A model generated the notes under the pieces. The model was not told the DNA's origin. It did no database searches and saw only the letters and a list, made by a program, of their open reading frames with translations. The position numbers were made by a program, and so were the translations under genes. From positions 744,001 to 808,000 of the forward strand of contig NZ_AMWJ02000001.1 of assembly GCF_000319305.2 (NCBI RefSeq): a stretch of DNA of 64,000 bases, written 5' to 3'. Origin of the DNA: Pseudomonas bharatica CSV86 (GTDB lineage Bacteria; Pseudomonadota; Gammaproteobacteria; Pseudomonadales; Pseudomonadaceae). Positions 8,273-16,979 of the stretch are shown here, piece after piece (the first letter of the stretch is position 1; the number at the start of each line of letters is the position of its first letter).

Positions 8273-9307
8273 ATGTCATCTCAACTCCAAGACGCTCTAG
8301 GCATGTTCGCCTTTCTCGCTATCGAGCTATCGGTTTTATTCATTGGCATTAGCTTGCTGGTCGGAGTTCTTCAACGTCACATCCCACCATCCAAGGTGGA
8401 AGCGTTACTGACTTCCAGTGGGAAGCGAGGCTATTTTCTTGCTGCTGGTTTAGGAGCTATAACGCCCTTCTGTAGTTGCTCGACTATCCCCATGTTGAAA
8501 GGGTTGATTCGGGCACGGGCCGGTTTTGGGCCGATGATGGTGTTTCTTTTCTCATCTCCGTTGCTGAATCCTATCGTCGTCGGCCTGCTGGTTGCCACGT
8601 TTGGATGGACACTTACTGCTATCTATGTGCTCGCCGCTTTGGTGGTCGCGGTAGGTGCCGGATGGCTGCTTCACACGCTTGGCTTCGAGCGTTATGTGCG
8701 CCGGACGGCGACACAAGAGAGCAGTGGATGTAGTTCATCAGCAAGCCCGTGCAGTGCTACATCGACCGCATCGAGTTGCGGCACCAACAGCTGCGACACC
8801 ACTCCGAAGACGGCTTCTTGCGGGGCTGATAGGAAGACAACAGTCTCTACGTCTAGCGAATGCTGTGACAGTCAACCCACTGTCACGGTTAAGAAAGAAG
8901 GGAAGTACAGTGGTGTGTGGCGGGAAGCTTGGTCGGACTTTATCGATGTGTTGCCTTACCTGCTCATCGGTATTGCGATTGGCAGCGTGATCTATGGTTT
9001 CATGCCCACTGACTTATTGGAGCAGTATGCAGGCCCAGATAATCCCTTTGCCATTCCAGTTGCCGCTGTCATCGGCGTGCCGTTGTATATTCGCGCTGAA
9101 GCCGTCATACCTCTGGCAGCGGCTCTGATGGCCAAAGGCGTGGGTGCCGGGACGGTGCTAGCGTTGATCATCGGCAGTGCCGGAGCCAGCCTGACTGAGC
9201 TCATTCTGTTGCGCTCTTTGTTCACGCTGAAGCTTTTAGCGGCGTTTTTAGCAGTCATTTTTGCTATGGCGATGATTGCCGGTTACGCCACCTACCTGTT
9301 TTTCTGA
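8273..9307 (+). CDS. ArsP-like (DUF318) permease with Cys-rich loop, IS cargo
   Basis: This 344-residue inner-membrane permease belongs to the UPF0718/ArsP_1 group, whose characterised members export metals or organoarsenicals. There are two bundles of about four helices. The first contains the family motif TPFCSCSTIP (Cys67, Cys69), where thiols are thought to hold the substrate. The central loop, residues 150-200, is low-complexity Ser/Thr with seven cysteines (153, 160, 169, 174, 183, 197, 198) and may bind a soft metal. The divergent ArsR gene and operator boxes indicate metal- or metalloid-induced efflux. A GGAG eight bases before the ATG supports the start. The substrate (As, Zn, Cu or other) is not determined by sequence. 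Confidence 0.85.
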   Translation: MSSQLQDALGMFAFLAIELSVLFIGISLLVGVLQRHIPPSKVEALLTSSGKRGYFLAAGLGAITPFCSCSTIPMLKGLIRARAGFGPMMVFLFSSPLLNPIVVGLLVATFGWTLTAIYVLAALVVAVGAGWLLHTLGFERYVRRTATQESSGCSSSASPCSATSTASSCGTNSCDTTPKTASCGADRKTTVSTSSECCDSQPTVTVKKEGKYSGVWREAWSDFIDVLPYLLIGIAIGSVIYGFMPTDLLEQYAGPDNPFAIPVAAVIGVPLYIRAEAVIPLAAALMAKGVGAGTVLALIIGSAGASLTELILLRSLFTLKLLAAFLAVIFAMAMIAGYATYLFF

Positions 9308-9319
9308 TCAAGGCGGGAG

Positions 9320-10597
9320 ATGATTAATTCGTTAAGCCTTCCTGGGTACCAGTTGGTGGATTCTGATGAGCAGAATGAAGACATACATTTTCGGCTTGAA
9401 GCACCTACACCAGTAGCCTGCGAGGGGTGCGGCGTGCAGGGTGAGTTCGTGCGGTTCGGCAAGCGTGACGTTCCCTATCGTGATCTGCCCATCCACGGCA
9501 AGCGGGTCACTCTCTGGGTGGTCCGCCGCCGATACACCTGCCGGGCCTGCAAGACAACATTCAGGCCCCAGCTACCGGAGATGGTGGACGGATTCCGTAT
9601 GACACTGCGGCTGCATGAGTACGTGGAGAAGGAATCCTTCAACCACCCCTACACCTTTGTGGCGGCACAGACCGGCCTGGACGAGAAGACGGTGCGCGAC
9701 ATCTTCAACGCCCGCGCCGAGTTCCTGGGGCGCTGGCACCGCTTCGAGACGCCCCGCATCCTGGGCATTGACGAGCTATACCTGAACAAGCGCTACCGCT
9801 GCATTCTGACCAACATTGAGGAGCGAACCCTGCTCGACCTGCTGGCCACCCGCCGCCAGGACGTGGTGACCAACTACCTGATGAAGCTGAAAGACCGGCA
9901 GAAGGTCGAGATCGTCAGCATGGACATGTGGAACCCCTACCGGGCAGCGGTCAAGGCTGTGCTGCCCCAGGCCCGTATCGTGGTCGATAAGTTCCATGTG
10001 GTGCGCATGGCCAACGATGCCCTAGAGAGAGTGCGCAAGGGCCTCAGAAAGGAGCTGAAACCGTCCCAGAGCCGGACTCTCAAGGGAGACCGGAAAATCC
10101 TGCTGAAACGCGCTCACGAAGTCTCAGACCGGGAGCGCCTCATCATGGAGACCTGGACAGGCGCGTTCCCGCAACTGCTGGCCGCCTACGAGCACAAGGA
10201 GCGCTTCTACGGCATCTGGGACGCCACCACACGGCTCCAGGCAGAAGCCGCCCTGGACGAGTGGATAGCCACCATCCCGAAGGGCCAAAAGGAAGTCTGG
10301 AGCGATCTGGTCAGGGCAGTGGGAAACTGGCGCGAAGAGACCATGACCTACTTCGAGACGGACATGCCCGTCACCAACGCTTACACGGAGTCCATCAACC
10401 GACTGGCCAAGGACAAGAACCGTGAAGGGCGCGGTTACTCCTTCGAGGTGATGCGGGCACGAATGCTCTACACCACGAAGCACAAGAAGAAGGCACCGAC
10501 TGCGAAGGTCTCTCCTTTCTACAAGAAAACCATCGGTTACGGACTGCCGGACTTCGCAGAGGAACTCAACTACGGAGTCGATCTATCAACCATCTGA
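9320..10597 (+). CDS. ISL3-family transposase
   Basis: This 425-residue DDE transposase is full length. An N-terminal zinc ribbon is formed by CEGC (34-37) and CRAC (74-77), followed by a helix-turn-helix region (HPYTFVAAQTGLDEKTVRDI). The catalytic core shows GIDELYL (Asp151), SMDMWNPYRAAV (Asp202) and NAYTESINRLAKD (Glu357), the ISL3 family pattern. The frame is intact. It begins 12 bases after the permease stop with GGGAG at the right spacing, so the cargo promoter probably also drives it, which would tie transposition to the cargo's inducer. Confidence 0.95.
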   Translation: MINSLSLPGYQLVDSDEQNEDIHFRLEAPTPVACEGCGVQGEFVRFGKRDVPYRDLPIHGKRVTLWVVRRRYTCRACKTTFRPQLPEMVDGFRMTLRLHEYVEKESFNHPYTFVAAQTGLDEKTVRDIFNARAEFLGRWHRFETPRILGIDELYLNKRYRCILTNIEERTLLDLLATRRQDVVTNYLMKLKDRQKVEIVSMDMWNPYRAAVKAVLPQARIVVDKFHVVRMANDALERVRKGLRKELKPSQSRTLKGDRKILLKRAHEVSDRERLIMETWTGAFPQLLAAYEHKERFYGIWDATTRLQAEAALDEWIATIPKGQKEVWSDLVRAVGNWREETMTYFETDMPVTNAYTESINRLAKDKNREGRGYSFEVMRARMLYTTKHKKKAPTAKVSPFYKKTIGYGLPDFAEELNYGVDLSTI

Positions 10598-10631
10598 TAA
10601 TGGTATCAGGTTGGTGGGGTAAAGGTGCCCC

Positions 10632-10655
10632 ATCAACCATTAAATCCGTATACCC
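10632..10655 (-). repeat. Right terminal inverted repeat
   Basis: The complement begins GGGTATACGG and ends TGGTTGAT, matching the left end at 20 of 24 positions. It is directly followed by the second TCAATTAT copy. Confidence 0.93.
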
Positions 10656-10663
10656 TCAATTAT
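10656..10663 (+). repeat. Right target-site duplication
   Basis: TCAATTAT is identical to 7663-7670. Removing 7671-10663 restores a plausible uninterrupted spacer between the DUF2897-like gene and pyrF. Confidence 0.95.
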
Positions 10664-10764
10664 AGGCTGCAGCATTCAAACCTGATTCACGATCACCGGC
10701 GCCCGCTGGGCCCTCGCATCGTTTACAATGCGCGCCGTTTTCGACTTGCCAAGAGACCCTGCCC

Positions 10765-11469
10765 ATGTCCGCCTGCCAGACGCCCCTGATTGTCGCCCTG
10801 GATTTTCCCAACCCTGACGCCGCCCTGAGGCTGGCCGATCAGCTGGACCCTGCGCTGTGCCGGGTCAAGGTCGGCAAAGAACTGTTCACCAGCAGCGCTG
10901 CCGGCATCGTCGAAAGCCTGCAGGACAAAGGATTCGAGGTATTCCTCGACTTGAAATTCCACGATATCCCCAATACCACTGCCATGGCGGTCAAGGCAGC
11001 TGCAGAAATGGGTGTCTGGATGGTCAACGTGCATTGCTCCGGTGGCTTGCGCATGATGTCCGCCTGCCGCGAGGTTCTGGATCAGCGCAGCGGTCCACAG
11101 CCATTGCTGATTGGTGTGACGGTCCTGACCAGTATGGAGCAGGACGACCTGGCTGGAATCGGCCTGGATGTGGAGCCCCAGCAGCAGGTGTTGCGCTTGG
11201 CGGCGCTGGCCGAGAAAGCGGGTATGGACGGTCTGGTGTGTTCCGCTCTGGAGGCTCCGGCACTGAAGGGTGCCCATCCAAGCCTGAAGCTGGTCACCCC
11301 GGGGATTCGTCCGGCGGGCAGTGCCCAGGACGATCAACGACGCATCCTGACTCCAAGCCAGGCGCTGGCTGCGGGCTCCGATTATCTGGTAATCGGGCGT
11401 CCAATCAGTCAGGCAGCCGATCCAGCCAGGGCGTTGGAGCAGGTAATGCAGCAGATCAACGGAAAATGA
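10765..11469 (+). CDS. pyrF: Orotidine 5'-phosphate decarboxylase
   Basis: PyrF decarboxylates OMP to UMP, the last step of de novo pyrimidine synthesis, in the cytoplasm. The 234-residue protein has the catalytic Lys/Asp signature DLKFHDIPNT around residues 60-69, VALDF at the N-terminus and the phosphate-binding PGIRP and VIGRPI motifs. The start is the ATG at 10765, about 100 bases after the ISL3 element, so pyrF transcription may depend on a promoter in that short gap or on read-out from the transposon. Confidence 0.96.
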   Translation: MSACQTPLIVALDFPNPDAALRLADQLDPALCRVKVGKELFTSSAAGIVESLQDKGFEVFLDLKFHDIPNTTAMAVKAAAEMGVWMVNVHCSGGLRMMSACREVLDQRSGPQPLLIGVTVLTSMEQDDLAGIGLDVEPQQQVLRLAALAEKAGMDGLVCSALEAPALKGAHPSLKLVTPGIRPAGSAQDDQRRILTPSQALAAGSDYLVIGRPISQAADPARALEQVMQQINGK

Positions 11470-11522
11470 TCGGATTGATGTTCCGGGCGAACCCTTGATG
11501 GTTGCCTGGAACATCAAGGGTG

Positions 11523-12044
11523 TTACAGGAGTTTGCCCAGCAACTTTTCCTGGGCGGCGAGAACCGAAGGCTTGCTTATTTCGTAGAGGAAATCCAGTTC
11601 TGTCTCCCCGTTGCGCACCGCGCCCATTTTTTCGTGGAAGGAGATGACCTTGGTGTTTTCCTTGCGCACCTCGAAGTGCGATTTTTCAAACTTAAGGTGA
11701 TCGAAGCCGAAGCGGTAAACCAGGAACGCACTCTCTATCGCGGCAAAGCGTGTCTTGTCTTCATTCAGAATCCAACTGCCCCAACTGAACGAGTCAGGAC
11801 GAATATCATAGACCCGCAGAGTGCCGCAACGGACGCCATCGTTGCGCTCGATGATGAAGTAATACTGCAGTTTGTTCTTCTCGTCGTTCTTGTATCTCCT
11901 GATCCATTCGACCTGTTCGGCAACGCCTCCAGTCACTTGGGAGAGATGCTGGTTATATTTACTATCTGTCCTAAGACGCAAAATAAACTCAGCGTCATTC
12001 TCTTCTACCAGTCTGAGTTTGACGGTTTTTGACTGCAGATTCAT
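11523..12044 (-). CDS. GNAT-family N-acetyltransferase, probably acquired
   Basis: This 173-residue protein has the RimJ/RimL-type GNAT layout: LRLVEENDAEFILRLR, then YYFIIERNDGVRCGTLRVYDI and an acetyl-CoA-loop-like segment before the helix AAIESAFLVYRFGFDHLKF, ending with a VRKENTKVISFHEKMG motif typical of this group. It resembles acetyltransferases that modify sugars or protein N-termini. The coding sequence is visibly richer in A/T than its neighbours, with AAA and AAT codons and few GC-rich ones, which suggests recent transfer. It converges on pyrF and has no partner genes. The substrate is unknown. Confidence 0.75.
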   Translation of the reverse strand: MNLQSKTVKLRLVEENDAEFILRLRTDSKYNQHLSQVTGGVAEQVEWIRRYKNDEKNKLQYYFIIERNDGVRCGTLRVYDIRPDSFSWGSWILNEDKTRFAAIESAFLVYRFGFDHLKFEKSHFEVRKENTKVISFHEKMGAVRNGETELDFLYEISKPSVLAAQEKLLGKLL

Positions 12045-12173
12045 CGCGAAAGCCCTGTCGCAAGATTAGGTACGAAAACGATCGAGTCTATCGCTCTCGA
12101 CGACGCTCGACAACAACGTTGGCCCGAGCCGCTATTGCCGCACCGTGACGAGCTCTATCACCAACGATGCCCG

Positions 12174-13178
12174 TCAGATCTTCAACACCAGCTTGCCAAA
12201 ATTCTCGCCACTGAACAGCTTCAACAGCGTCTCAGGGAACGTCTCCAGCCCCTCGACCACATCTTCCTTGCTCTTGAGCTTGCCACTGGCAAGCCATCCG
12301 GCGATTTCTTGGCCCGCCGCGCCATACTGCGCCACGTGGTCCATCACCACGAACCCTTCCATCCGCGCGCGATTGACCAGCAGCGAAAGATAGTTGGCCG
12401 GGCCTTTCACTGCCTGTTTATTGTTGTATTGGCTGATCGCGCCGCAGATCACCACCCGGGCCTTGAAATTCAGGCGGCTGAGCACGGCATCGAGGATGTC
12501 GCCGCCGACGTTGTCGAAGTACACATCCACACCTTTCGGGCATTCCCGTTTCAGCCCCTCCAGTACGTCCTCGGCCTTGTAGTCGATGACCCCGTCAAAG
12601 CCCAGTTCGTCTTTGAGGTACTGGCATTTCCGTGCACCGCCGGCGATCCCGACCACGCGGCAGCCTTTGATTTTCGCGATCTGCCCGGCAATGCTGCCCA
12701 CCGCCCCGGCGGCACCGGAGATCACCACGGTCTCGCCGGCCTTCGGCGCGCCGACCTCGAGCAGGGCGAAATAAGCCGTCATGCCGGTCATTCCCAGGGC
12801 GGAGAGGTAGCGCGGCAGCGGCACCAGCTTCGGATCGATCTTGTAGAAGCCCTGGGGCTCGCCAAGGAAGTAATCCTGCACGCCCAGCGCGCCATTGACG
12901 TGGTCGCCCACGGCAAACTTCGGATTGCGCGAAGCGATCACCTCGCCGACGCCCAGTGCGCGCATCACCTGGCCAAGGCCGACCGGCGGGATATAGGACT
13001 TGCCTTCGTTCATCCAGCCACGCATGGCCGGGTCGAGGGACAGGTACAGGTTCTTCACCAGCACCTGACCGTCGGCGGGTTCGCCCACCGGTATCTGTTC
13101 GAAGCTGAAATCGTCCCGGGTCACGGCGCCCACCGGGCGTTTGGCGAGCAGGAAGCGGCGATTGGTCAGGGCAGTCAT
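12174..13178 (-). CDS. NADP-dependent oxidoreductase (MDR, CurA-like)
   Basis: This 334-residue medium-chain dehydrogenase/reductase is of the leukotriene B4 12-hydroxydehydrogenase/CurA group, which reduces alpha,beta-unsaturated carbonyls with NADPH. Motifs include LSLDPAMRGWM, the nucleotide-binding GAAGAVGSIAGQIAKIKG and FDNVGGDILDAVL. Zinc ligands are absent, as expected for the group. The ATG at 13178 (MTALTNRRFLL) fits homologues better than upstream codons. It is divergent from an SDR gene with a 230-base spacer. Confidence 0.88.
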   Translation of the reverse strand: MTALTNRRFLLAKRPVGAVTRDDFSFEQIPVGEPADGQVLVKNLYLSLDPAMRGWMNEGKSYIPPVGLGQVMRALGVGEVIASRNPKFAVGDHVNGALGVQDYFLGEPQGFYKIDPKLVPLPRYLSALGMTGMTAYFALLEVGAPKAGETVVISGAAGAVGSIAGQIAKIKGCRVVGIAGGARKCQYLKDELGFDGVIDYKAEDVLEGLKRECPKGVDVYFDNVGGDILDAVLSRLNFKARVVICGAISQYNNKQAVKGPANYLSLLVNRARMEGFVVMDHVAQYGAAGQEIAGWLASGKLKSKEDVVEGLETFPETLLKLFSGENFGKLVLKI

Positions 13179-13408
13179 GGAAGCCTCGCGAAGGTTGGAC
13201 AAAAGTCTTGTGATAGACCTTCGACGCCCGCTCGGCAAGTTCCTGCGCTGCGACGAATAGCTGTCCATCCAGCAGGGTGATGAGGTTGGGTGGGGATAAT
13301 CATCGCTTCGCATGGTGCTTCAACTGGCGTCCTGATGATGCTGCCCAGGTTGCCGCACTGCCGACTAGACTCGCGGCCAATGTCCTAACCCTGTTGCAGG
13401 AGCTATCG

Positions 13409-14170
13409 ATGAGTATGACGTTTAGCGGCCAGGTCGCCCTGGTCACCGGTGCCGCCGCCGGTATTGGTCGCGCCACGGCCCTGGCTTTCGCTCGGGAAGG
13501 ATTGAAGGTCGTGGTTGCGGATCTCGACGTGGCCGGAGGTGAGGCCACGGTGCAAGAGATTCGCGTAGCCGGCGGCGAGGCGATCTTCGTGCCGTGCAAT
13601 GTGACCCGTGACGACGAGGTGCAGCAGTTGATGGCGCGCACGCTCGAGGCTTACGGTCGCCTCGACTATGCCTTCAACAACGCTGGCATCGAGATCGAGA
13701 AGGGGCGGCTGTCCGAAGGCAGCGAGGCAGAGTTCGACGCCATCATGGGCGTCAACGTCAAGGGCGTTTGGTTGTGCATGAAGTACCAGTTGCCGCTGCT
13801 GCTGGCCCAAGGCGGCGGGGCGATCGTCAACACCGCCTCGGTCGCCGGTCTCGGCGCGGCGCCGAAGATGAGCATTTACGCGGCGTCCAAGCATGCGGTG
13901 ATCGGGCTGACCAAGTCTGCCGCGATCGAGTATGCGAAGAAGCAAATCCGGGTCAACGCGGTATGTCCGGCGGTGATCGATACCGATATGTTCCGCCGCG
14001 CCTACGAGGCCGACCCGCGCAAGGCCGAGTTCGCTGCGGCGATGCACCCGGTCGGGCGCATCGGCAAGGTCGAGGAGATTGCTGCCGCGGTGCTTTACCT
14101 GTGCAGCGACGGTGCTGCGTTCACCACCGGCCAGGCCTTGGCGGTGGATGGTGGGGCCACGGCTATCTGA
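13409..14170 (+). CDS. Short-chain dehydrogenase/reductase
   Basis: This classical SDR of 253 residues contains TGAAAGIG (cofactor), NNAG, a catalytic Ser in NTASVAG and YAASK, plus the conserved C-terminal VDGGATA. Substrate unknown; homologues are often annotated as glucose dehydrogenase-like or 2,5-dichloro-cyclohexadiene-diol dehydrogenase-like. The ATG at 13409 follows CAGGAG by seven bases. The stop overlaps the end of the converging MFS gene by eight bases. Confidence 0.88.
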   Translation: MSMTFSGQVALVTGAAAGIGRATALAFAREGLKVVVADLDVAGGEATVQEIRVAGGEAIFVPCNVTRDDEVQQLMARTLEAYGRLDYAFNNAGIEIEKGRLSEGSEAEFDAIMGVNVKGVWLCMKYQLPLLLAQGGGAIVNTASVAGLGAAPKMSIYAASKHAVIGLTKSAAIEYAKKQIRVNAVCPAVIDTDMFRRAYEADPRKAEFAAAMHPVGRIGKVEEIAAAVLYLCSDGAAFTTGQALAVDGGATAI

Positions 14171-15323
14171 TCGCCTCGAATGCGCTGTGTCTGCTGGTGC
14201 GCAGCAGTGCGCCAGCAACCGCGAAGCAGCCGGTCAGCAGCAGGGCTCCGAACAGTACCAGGGCGGTGCCCGCGCCGAAGTGGTCGGCCAGCATGCCGGT
14301 AAAGATCACCGGCAGGCTGAAGCCGAGATAGGCGAGCAGGAAAAAACCGGCACTGGCGCGGGTTTTCTCTGTTCCGGCCAGGGTGTTCACCGCAGACAGT
14401 CCACCCAGGTAGATAAAGCCATAGCAGGCACTGCTGGCGCCGATCGCGCCCAACAGCACCGCCGCGAGTACGCCGGCATCTGCTCCCCAGGCCAGCAGCG
14501 CGTAGCTGCACGGCAAAATCAGCAAGCCCAGCAAAGTCGAGCGTGCCGAGGCCATGCGCCGTGCCAGTGGCTGGAACAGCAGGCCACAACTGATCACGCA
14601 GAACGTCGACAATCCCGACCAGTTGCCCAGGTGATGCCGGGCGAGAATCGATGGCATCAACGCGATCACCAGGCCAACGCAGGCCCAGGCCAGCAGGATC
14701 GCCAGGCCGTAGGCCAGGCTGCCCTGTGGATAAAACGGCAATCGCAGCAGGGCGCTCTGGCGCCGCTGGACCGGATTGGGCAGCCCCAGTACCGCCACGA
14801 ATGCCAATGCAGCCAGCGCCAGGTGCAAGGGGAAACTGCCTGGTGCCAGCGTCGGTCCCGATAACAGAAACAGGCTGGTGACCGCTGCCCCCAGGCCGAA
14901 GCCCAATGATGTACTGGCGGTGACCCGGTTGGCCGCAGCGCGGGCGTCGCCGTCTTGCATCAGTTCGCACATGTAGGCGGTGCCGGTGGCCGAGGCCAGT
15001 GCGGTGCCGACACCGAGCAAGGTCCGGGCCATGGCCAGTTGGGCCAGGCCGGGCGCCAGCAGCATAAGCACGGTCGCCAGCATCGACAGCGCCAGCGCCG
15101 CGAGGATCAGCGGCTTGTGGCCAACCCGGTCAGCCAGCCCGCCCAAAAGCAACAGCACCGGTAAAACGCCGATCACATAGCCGGAGAAGGCCACCGCCGT
15201 CGCCGCTGCACCCTGGCCGGACAGGGCCGCATAGGCGGTGTAGAGAGGGGCCTGGAGGTTGACGGCGAACGTCACCAGGCACAGGGCGAAGGCCAGGATG
15301 GTTGAGGCGTTGCGGCTGGACAT
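14163..15323 (-). CDS. MFS transporter
   Basis: This 386-residue inner-membrane carrier has about 12 hydrophobic helices and the MFS motif A variant GGLADRVGHKPLI between helices 2 and 3. It starts at ATG 15323 with AAGGAA upstream and is divergent from a MocR-type regulator starting at 15438, so the regulator may control it. The N-terminal TAYAALSG and efflux-like helix 5 suggest drug or metabolite export; the substrate is not readable. Confidence 0.85.
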   Translation of the reverse strand: MSSRNASTILAFALCLVTFAVNLQAPLYTAYAALSGQGAAATAVAFSGYVIGVLPVLLLLGGLADRVGHKPLILAALALSMLATVLMLLAPGLAQLAMARTLLGVGTALASATGTAYMCELMQDGDARAAANRVTASTSLGFGLGAAVTSLFLLSGPTLAPGSFPLHLALAALAFVAVLGLPNPVQRRQSALLRLPFYPQGSLAYGLAILLAWACVGLVIALMPSILARHHLGNWSGLSTFCVISCGLLFQPLARRMASARSTLLGLLILPCSYALLAWGADAGVLAAVLLGAIGASSACYGFIYLGGLSAVNTLAGTEKTRASAGFFLLAYLGFSLPVIFTGMLADHFGAGTALVLFGALLLTGCFAVAGALLRTSRHSAFEAIR

Positions 15324-15437
15324 GGCGGGTTCCTTGAATGGGCAGCCCATTCTGCGAACCCTGCCATGGAGGGAAAAGGCACAGCCCCGCTGCTTTTGTG
15401 ATTAACTGTTTGGCCAAAACGACCGAACACCTCAAGT

Positions 15438-16831
15438 ATGAACATCACCCTCGATCGAAACCTGCCCACCCCCTTGGTGCAGCAGCTCGCTGCTGGCCTG
15501 GAGCGTTGGATCGCCGAGCAGCGCCTGCGCCCTGGCACGCGCTTGCCGTCGATCCGCCAGTTGGTCAAGACGCAGGGGGTCAGCCAGTCCTGCGCCATCG
15601 AGGCCTATGACCGTTTGGTTTCGCAAGGGTGGCTTGAGGCCCGGCATGGTGTCGGCTTTTTCGTTGCCGAACGCAGGGGCATGGCGCCGTTCGCCGAAGA
15701 GCCGGCGTGGGACGAGGGGGCAGAGGGACGCTGGCGTCTGTTCAGCGACGAGCAGGAAAACCTGCTGCGCCTCGGCTGCGGCTGGCTGCCAGGCAACTGG
15801 CGCCAGAGCGAGGAGATCGCCCTGGCGATCCGCCAGGTCAGCCGCGGCGGCGGGCAGGACCTTTTCGGCTATGGTCCGCCGCTGGGCCTGACCGCGTTGC
15901 GCCAGCAAATCCGCAAGCGTCTGGCGCTTATCGGTGTCCAGGTCCGGCCTGAGCAGATCCTCACCACCCAGGGCGCCAGCCAGGCACTCGACCTGCTGGT
16001 GCGTACCTTGCTGTCGCCTGGCGACACCGTAGTGGTGGAGCGTCCCGGCTACTACAACCTCTTCAACCTGCTGCGCCTGCATGGCGTGCGCATGCTGGAA
16101 GTGCCACGCACCGCCGAAGGGCCGGACCTGGACGTGCTGTCGGCGCTGCTGCGGGAACACCGCCCGCGCTTACTGTTTACCAACAGCCTGTACCAGAACC
16201 CGACCGGCACCAGCCTTGCCCCGCGCACTGCCCAGCGTCTGCTGGAACTGGCCGGCGAGCATGACCTGCGCATCATCGAGGACGATATCTATGCCGATTT
16301 CCAGGAAGGTCCGGCCACTCGCCTGAGTACCCTCGACAGCCAGCAGCGGGTGATCTACCTGGCGAGTTTTTCCAAGACGCTCAGCAGTTCGCTGCGGGTC
16401 GGTTACCTGGTCGCCGATCCGGAGCTGACCGCACGGTTGGCCGAGGTGAAGATGGTGACCGGGATTGGCAGCTCGAGGTTCGCTGAACAGGTACTGGCGC
16501 AATTGCTTGGCAGCGGGGTCTATCGCAAGAGCGTGCAACGCCTGCGTCTGCGCCTGGCCGAACACATGGCAAGCACCTTGCGCCTGTTGGAGGCCACTGG
16601 CTGGGAAGTGTTCGCCGAACCCTGCGGGGGCATGTTCGTCTGGACCCGTTACCCTGGTGTCCCGTTCGCCCGACTGCAGCAGAGCGCCCAGGAACACGGC
16701 GTACTGCTCTCGCCGGGCTCGGCTTTCGACCCGCAGGGACGCGACAGCGACTGGTTGCGCATCAATGTGGCCTACGCCCGCGACCACCGGGCCCAGGGGT
16801 TTTCCAGGCGGTCGCGCAAGCATCGTCGTGA
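15438..16831 (+). CDS. MocR-type PLP-dependent regulator, C-terminal frameshift
   Basis: The protein has a GntR winged helix at residues 10-75 ([20 protein letters not shown]) joined to a fold-type I aminotransferase domain with [14 protein letters not shown], the PLP lysine. It should sense an amine or PLP compound and regulate the divergent MFS gene. In the given sequence the frame stays open past the normal end and runs into the next gene, giving 1162 residues. The expected tail, FQAVAQASS then TGA at 16829-16831, lies one base off. Adding one base in the GGGGTTTT stretch at 16797-16803 restores a normal MocR of about 464 residues. Confidence 0.85.
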
Positions 16832-16979
16832 CGACCTCCAACATTCTGAAAACGACGGCTCCGTAGCTTTTTGCCATTATTGCGACCAGGGTGGCTTGTG
16901 CAGTCCCCGGCGCCGTTGCCACTCTGCGCTCTTGGATATCCGGCGAGTTTTCCAAGGGCAGCGCGAGGGGCAGCGAGCA

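Larger units (their letters stand above)
7671..10655 (+). mobile_element. Complete ISL3-family element with ArsR-permease cargo
   Basis: The 2985-bp element is bounded by 24-bp inverted repeats at 7671-7694 and 10632-10655, which match at 20 of 24 positions (outer GGGTAT and inner TGGTTGAT are shared). Both ends are flanked by the identical 8-bp TCAATTAT. Inside are an ArsR-type regulator on the minus strand, then an ArsP-like permease and the ISL3 transposase on the plus strand, 12 bases apart. Intact ends, an intact transposase and a perfect duplication argue for a recent and possibly still mobile insertion. ISL3 elements with metal-resistance cargo are known (ISPpu12 is one example), so the architecture has precedent; this particular cargo pair is the notable part. 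Confidence 0.93.

Noticed and set aside
7612..10764. The ArsR-permease pair as ordinary chromosomal genes beside an independent insertion sequence
   Set aside because: The inverted repeats and target duplication lie outside all three genes, so the pair is inside the element.
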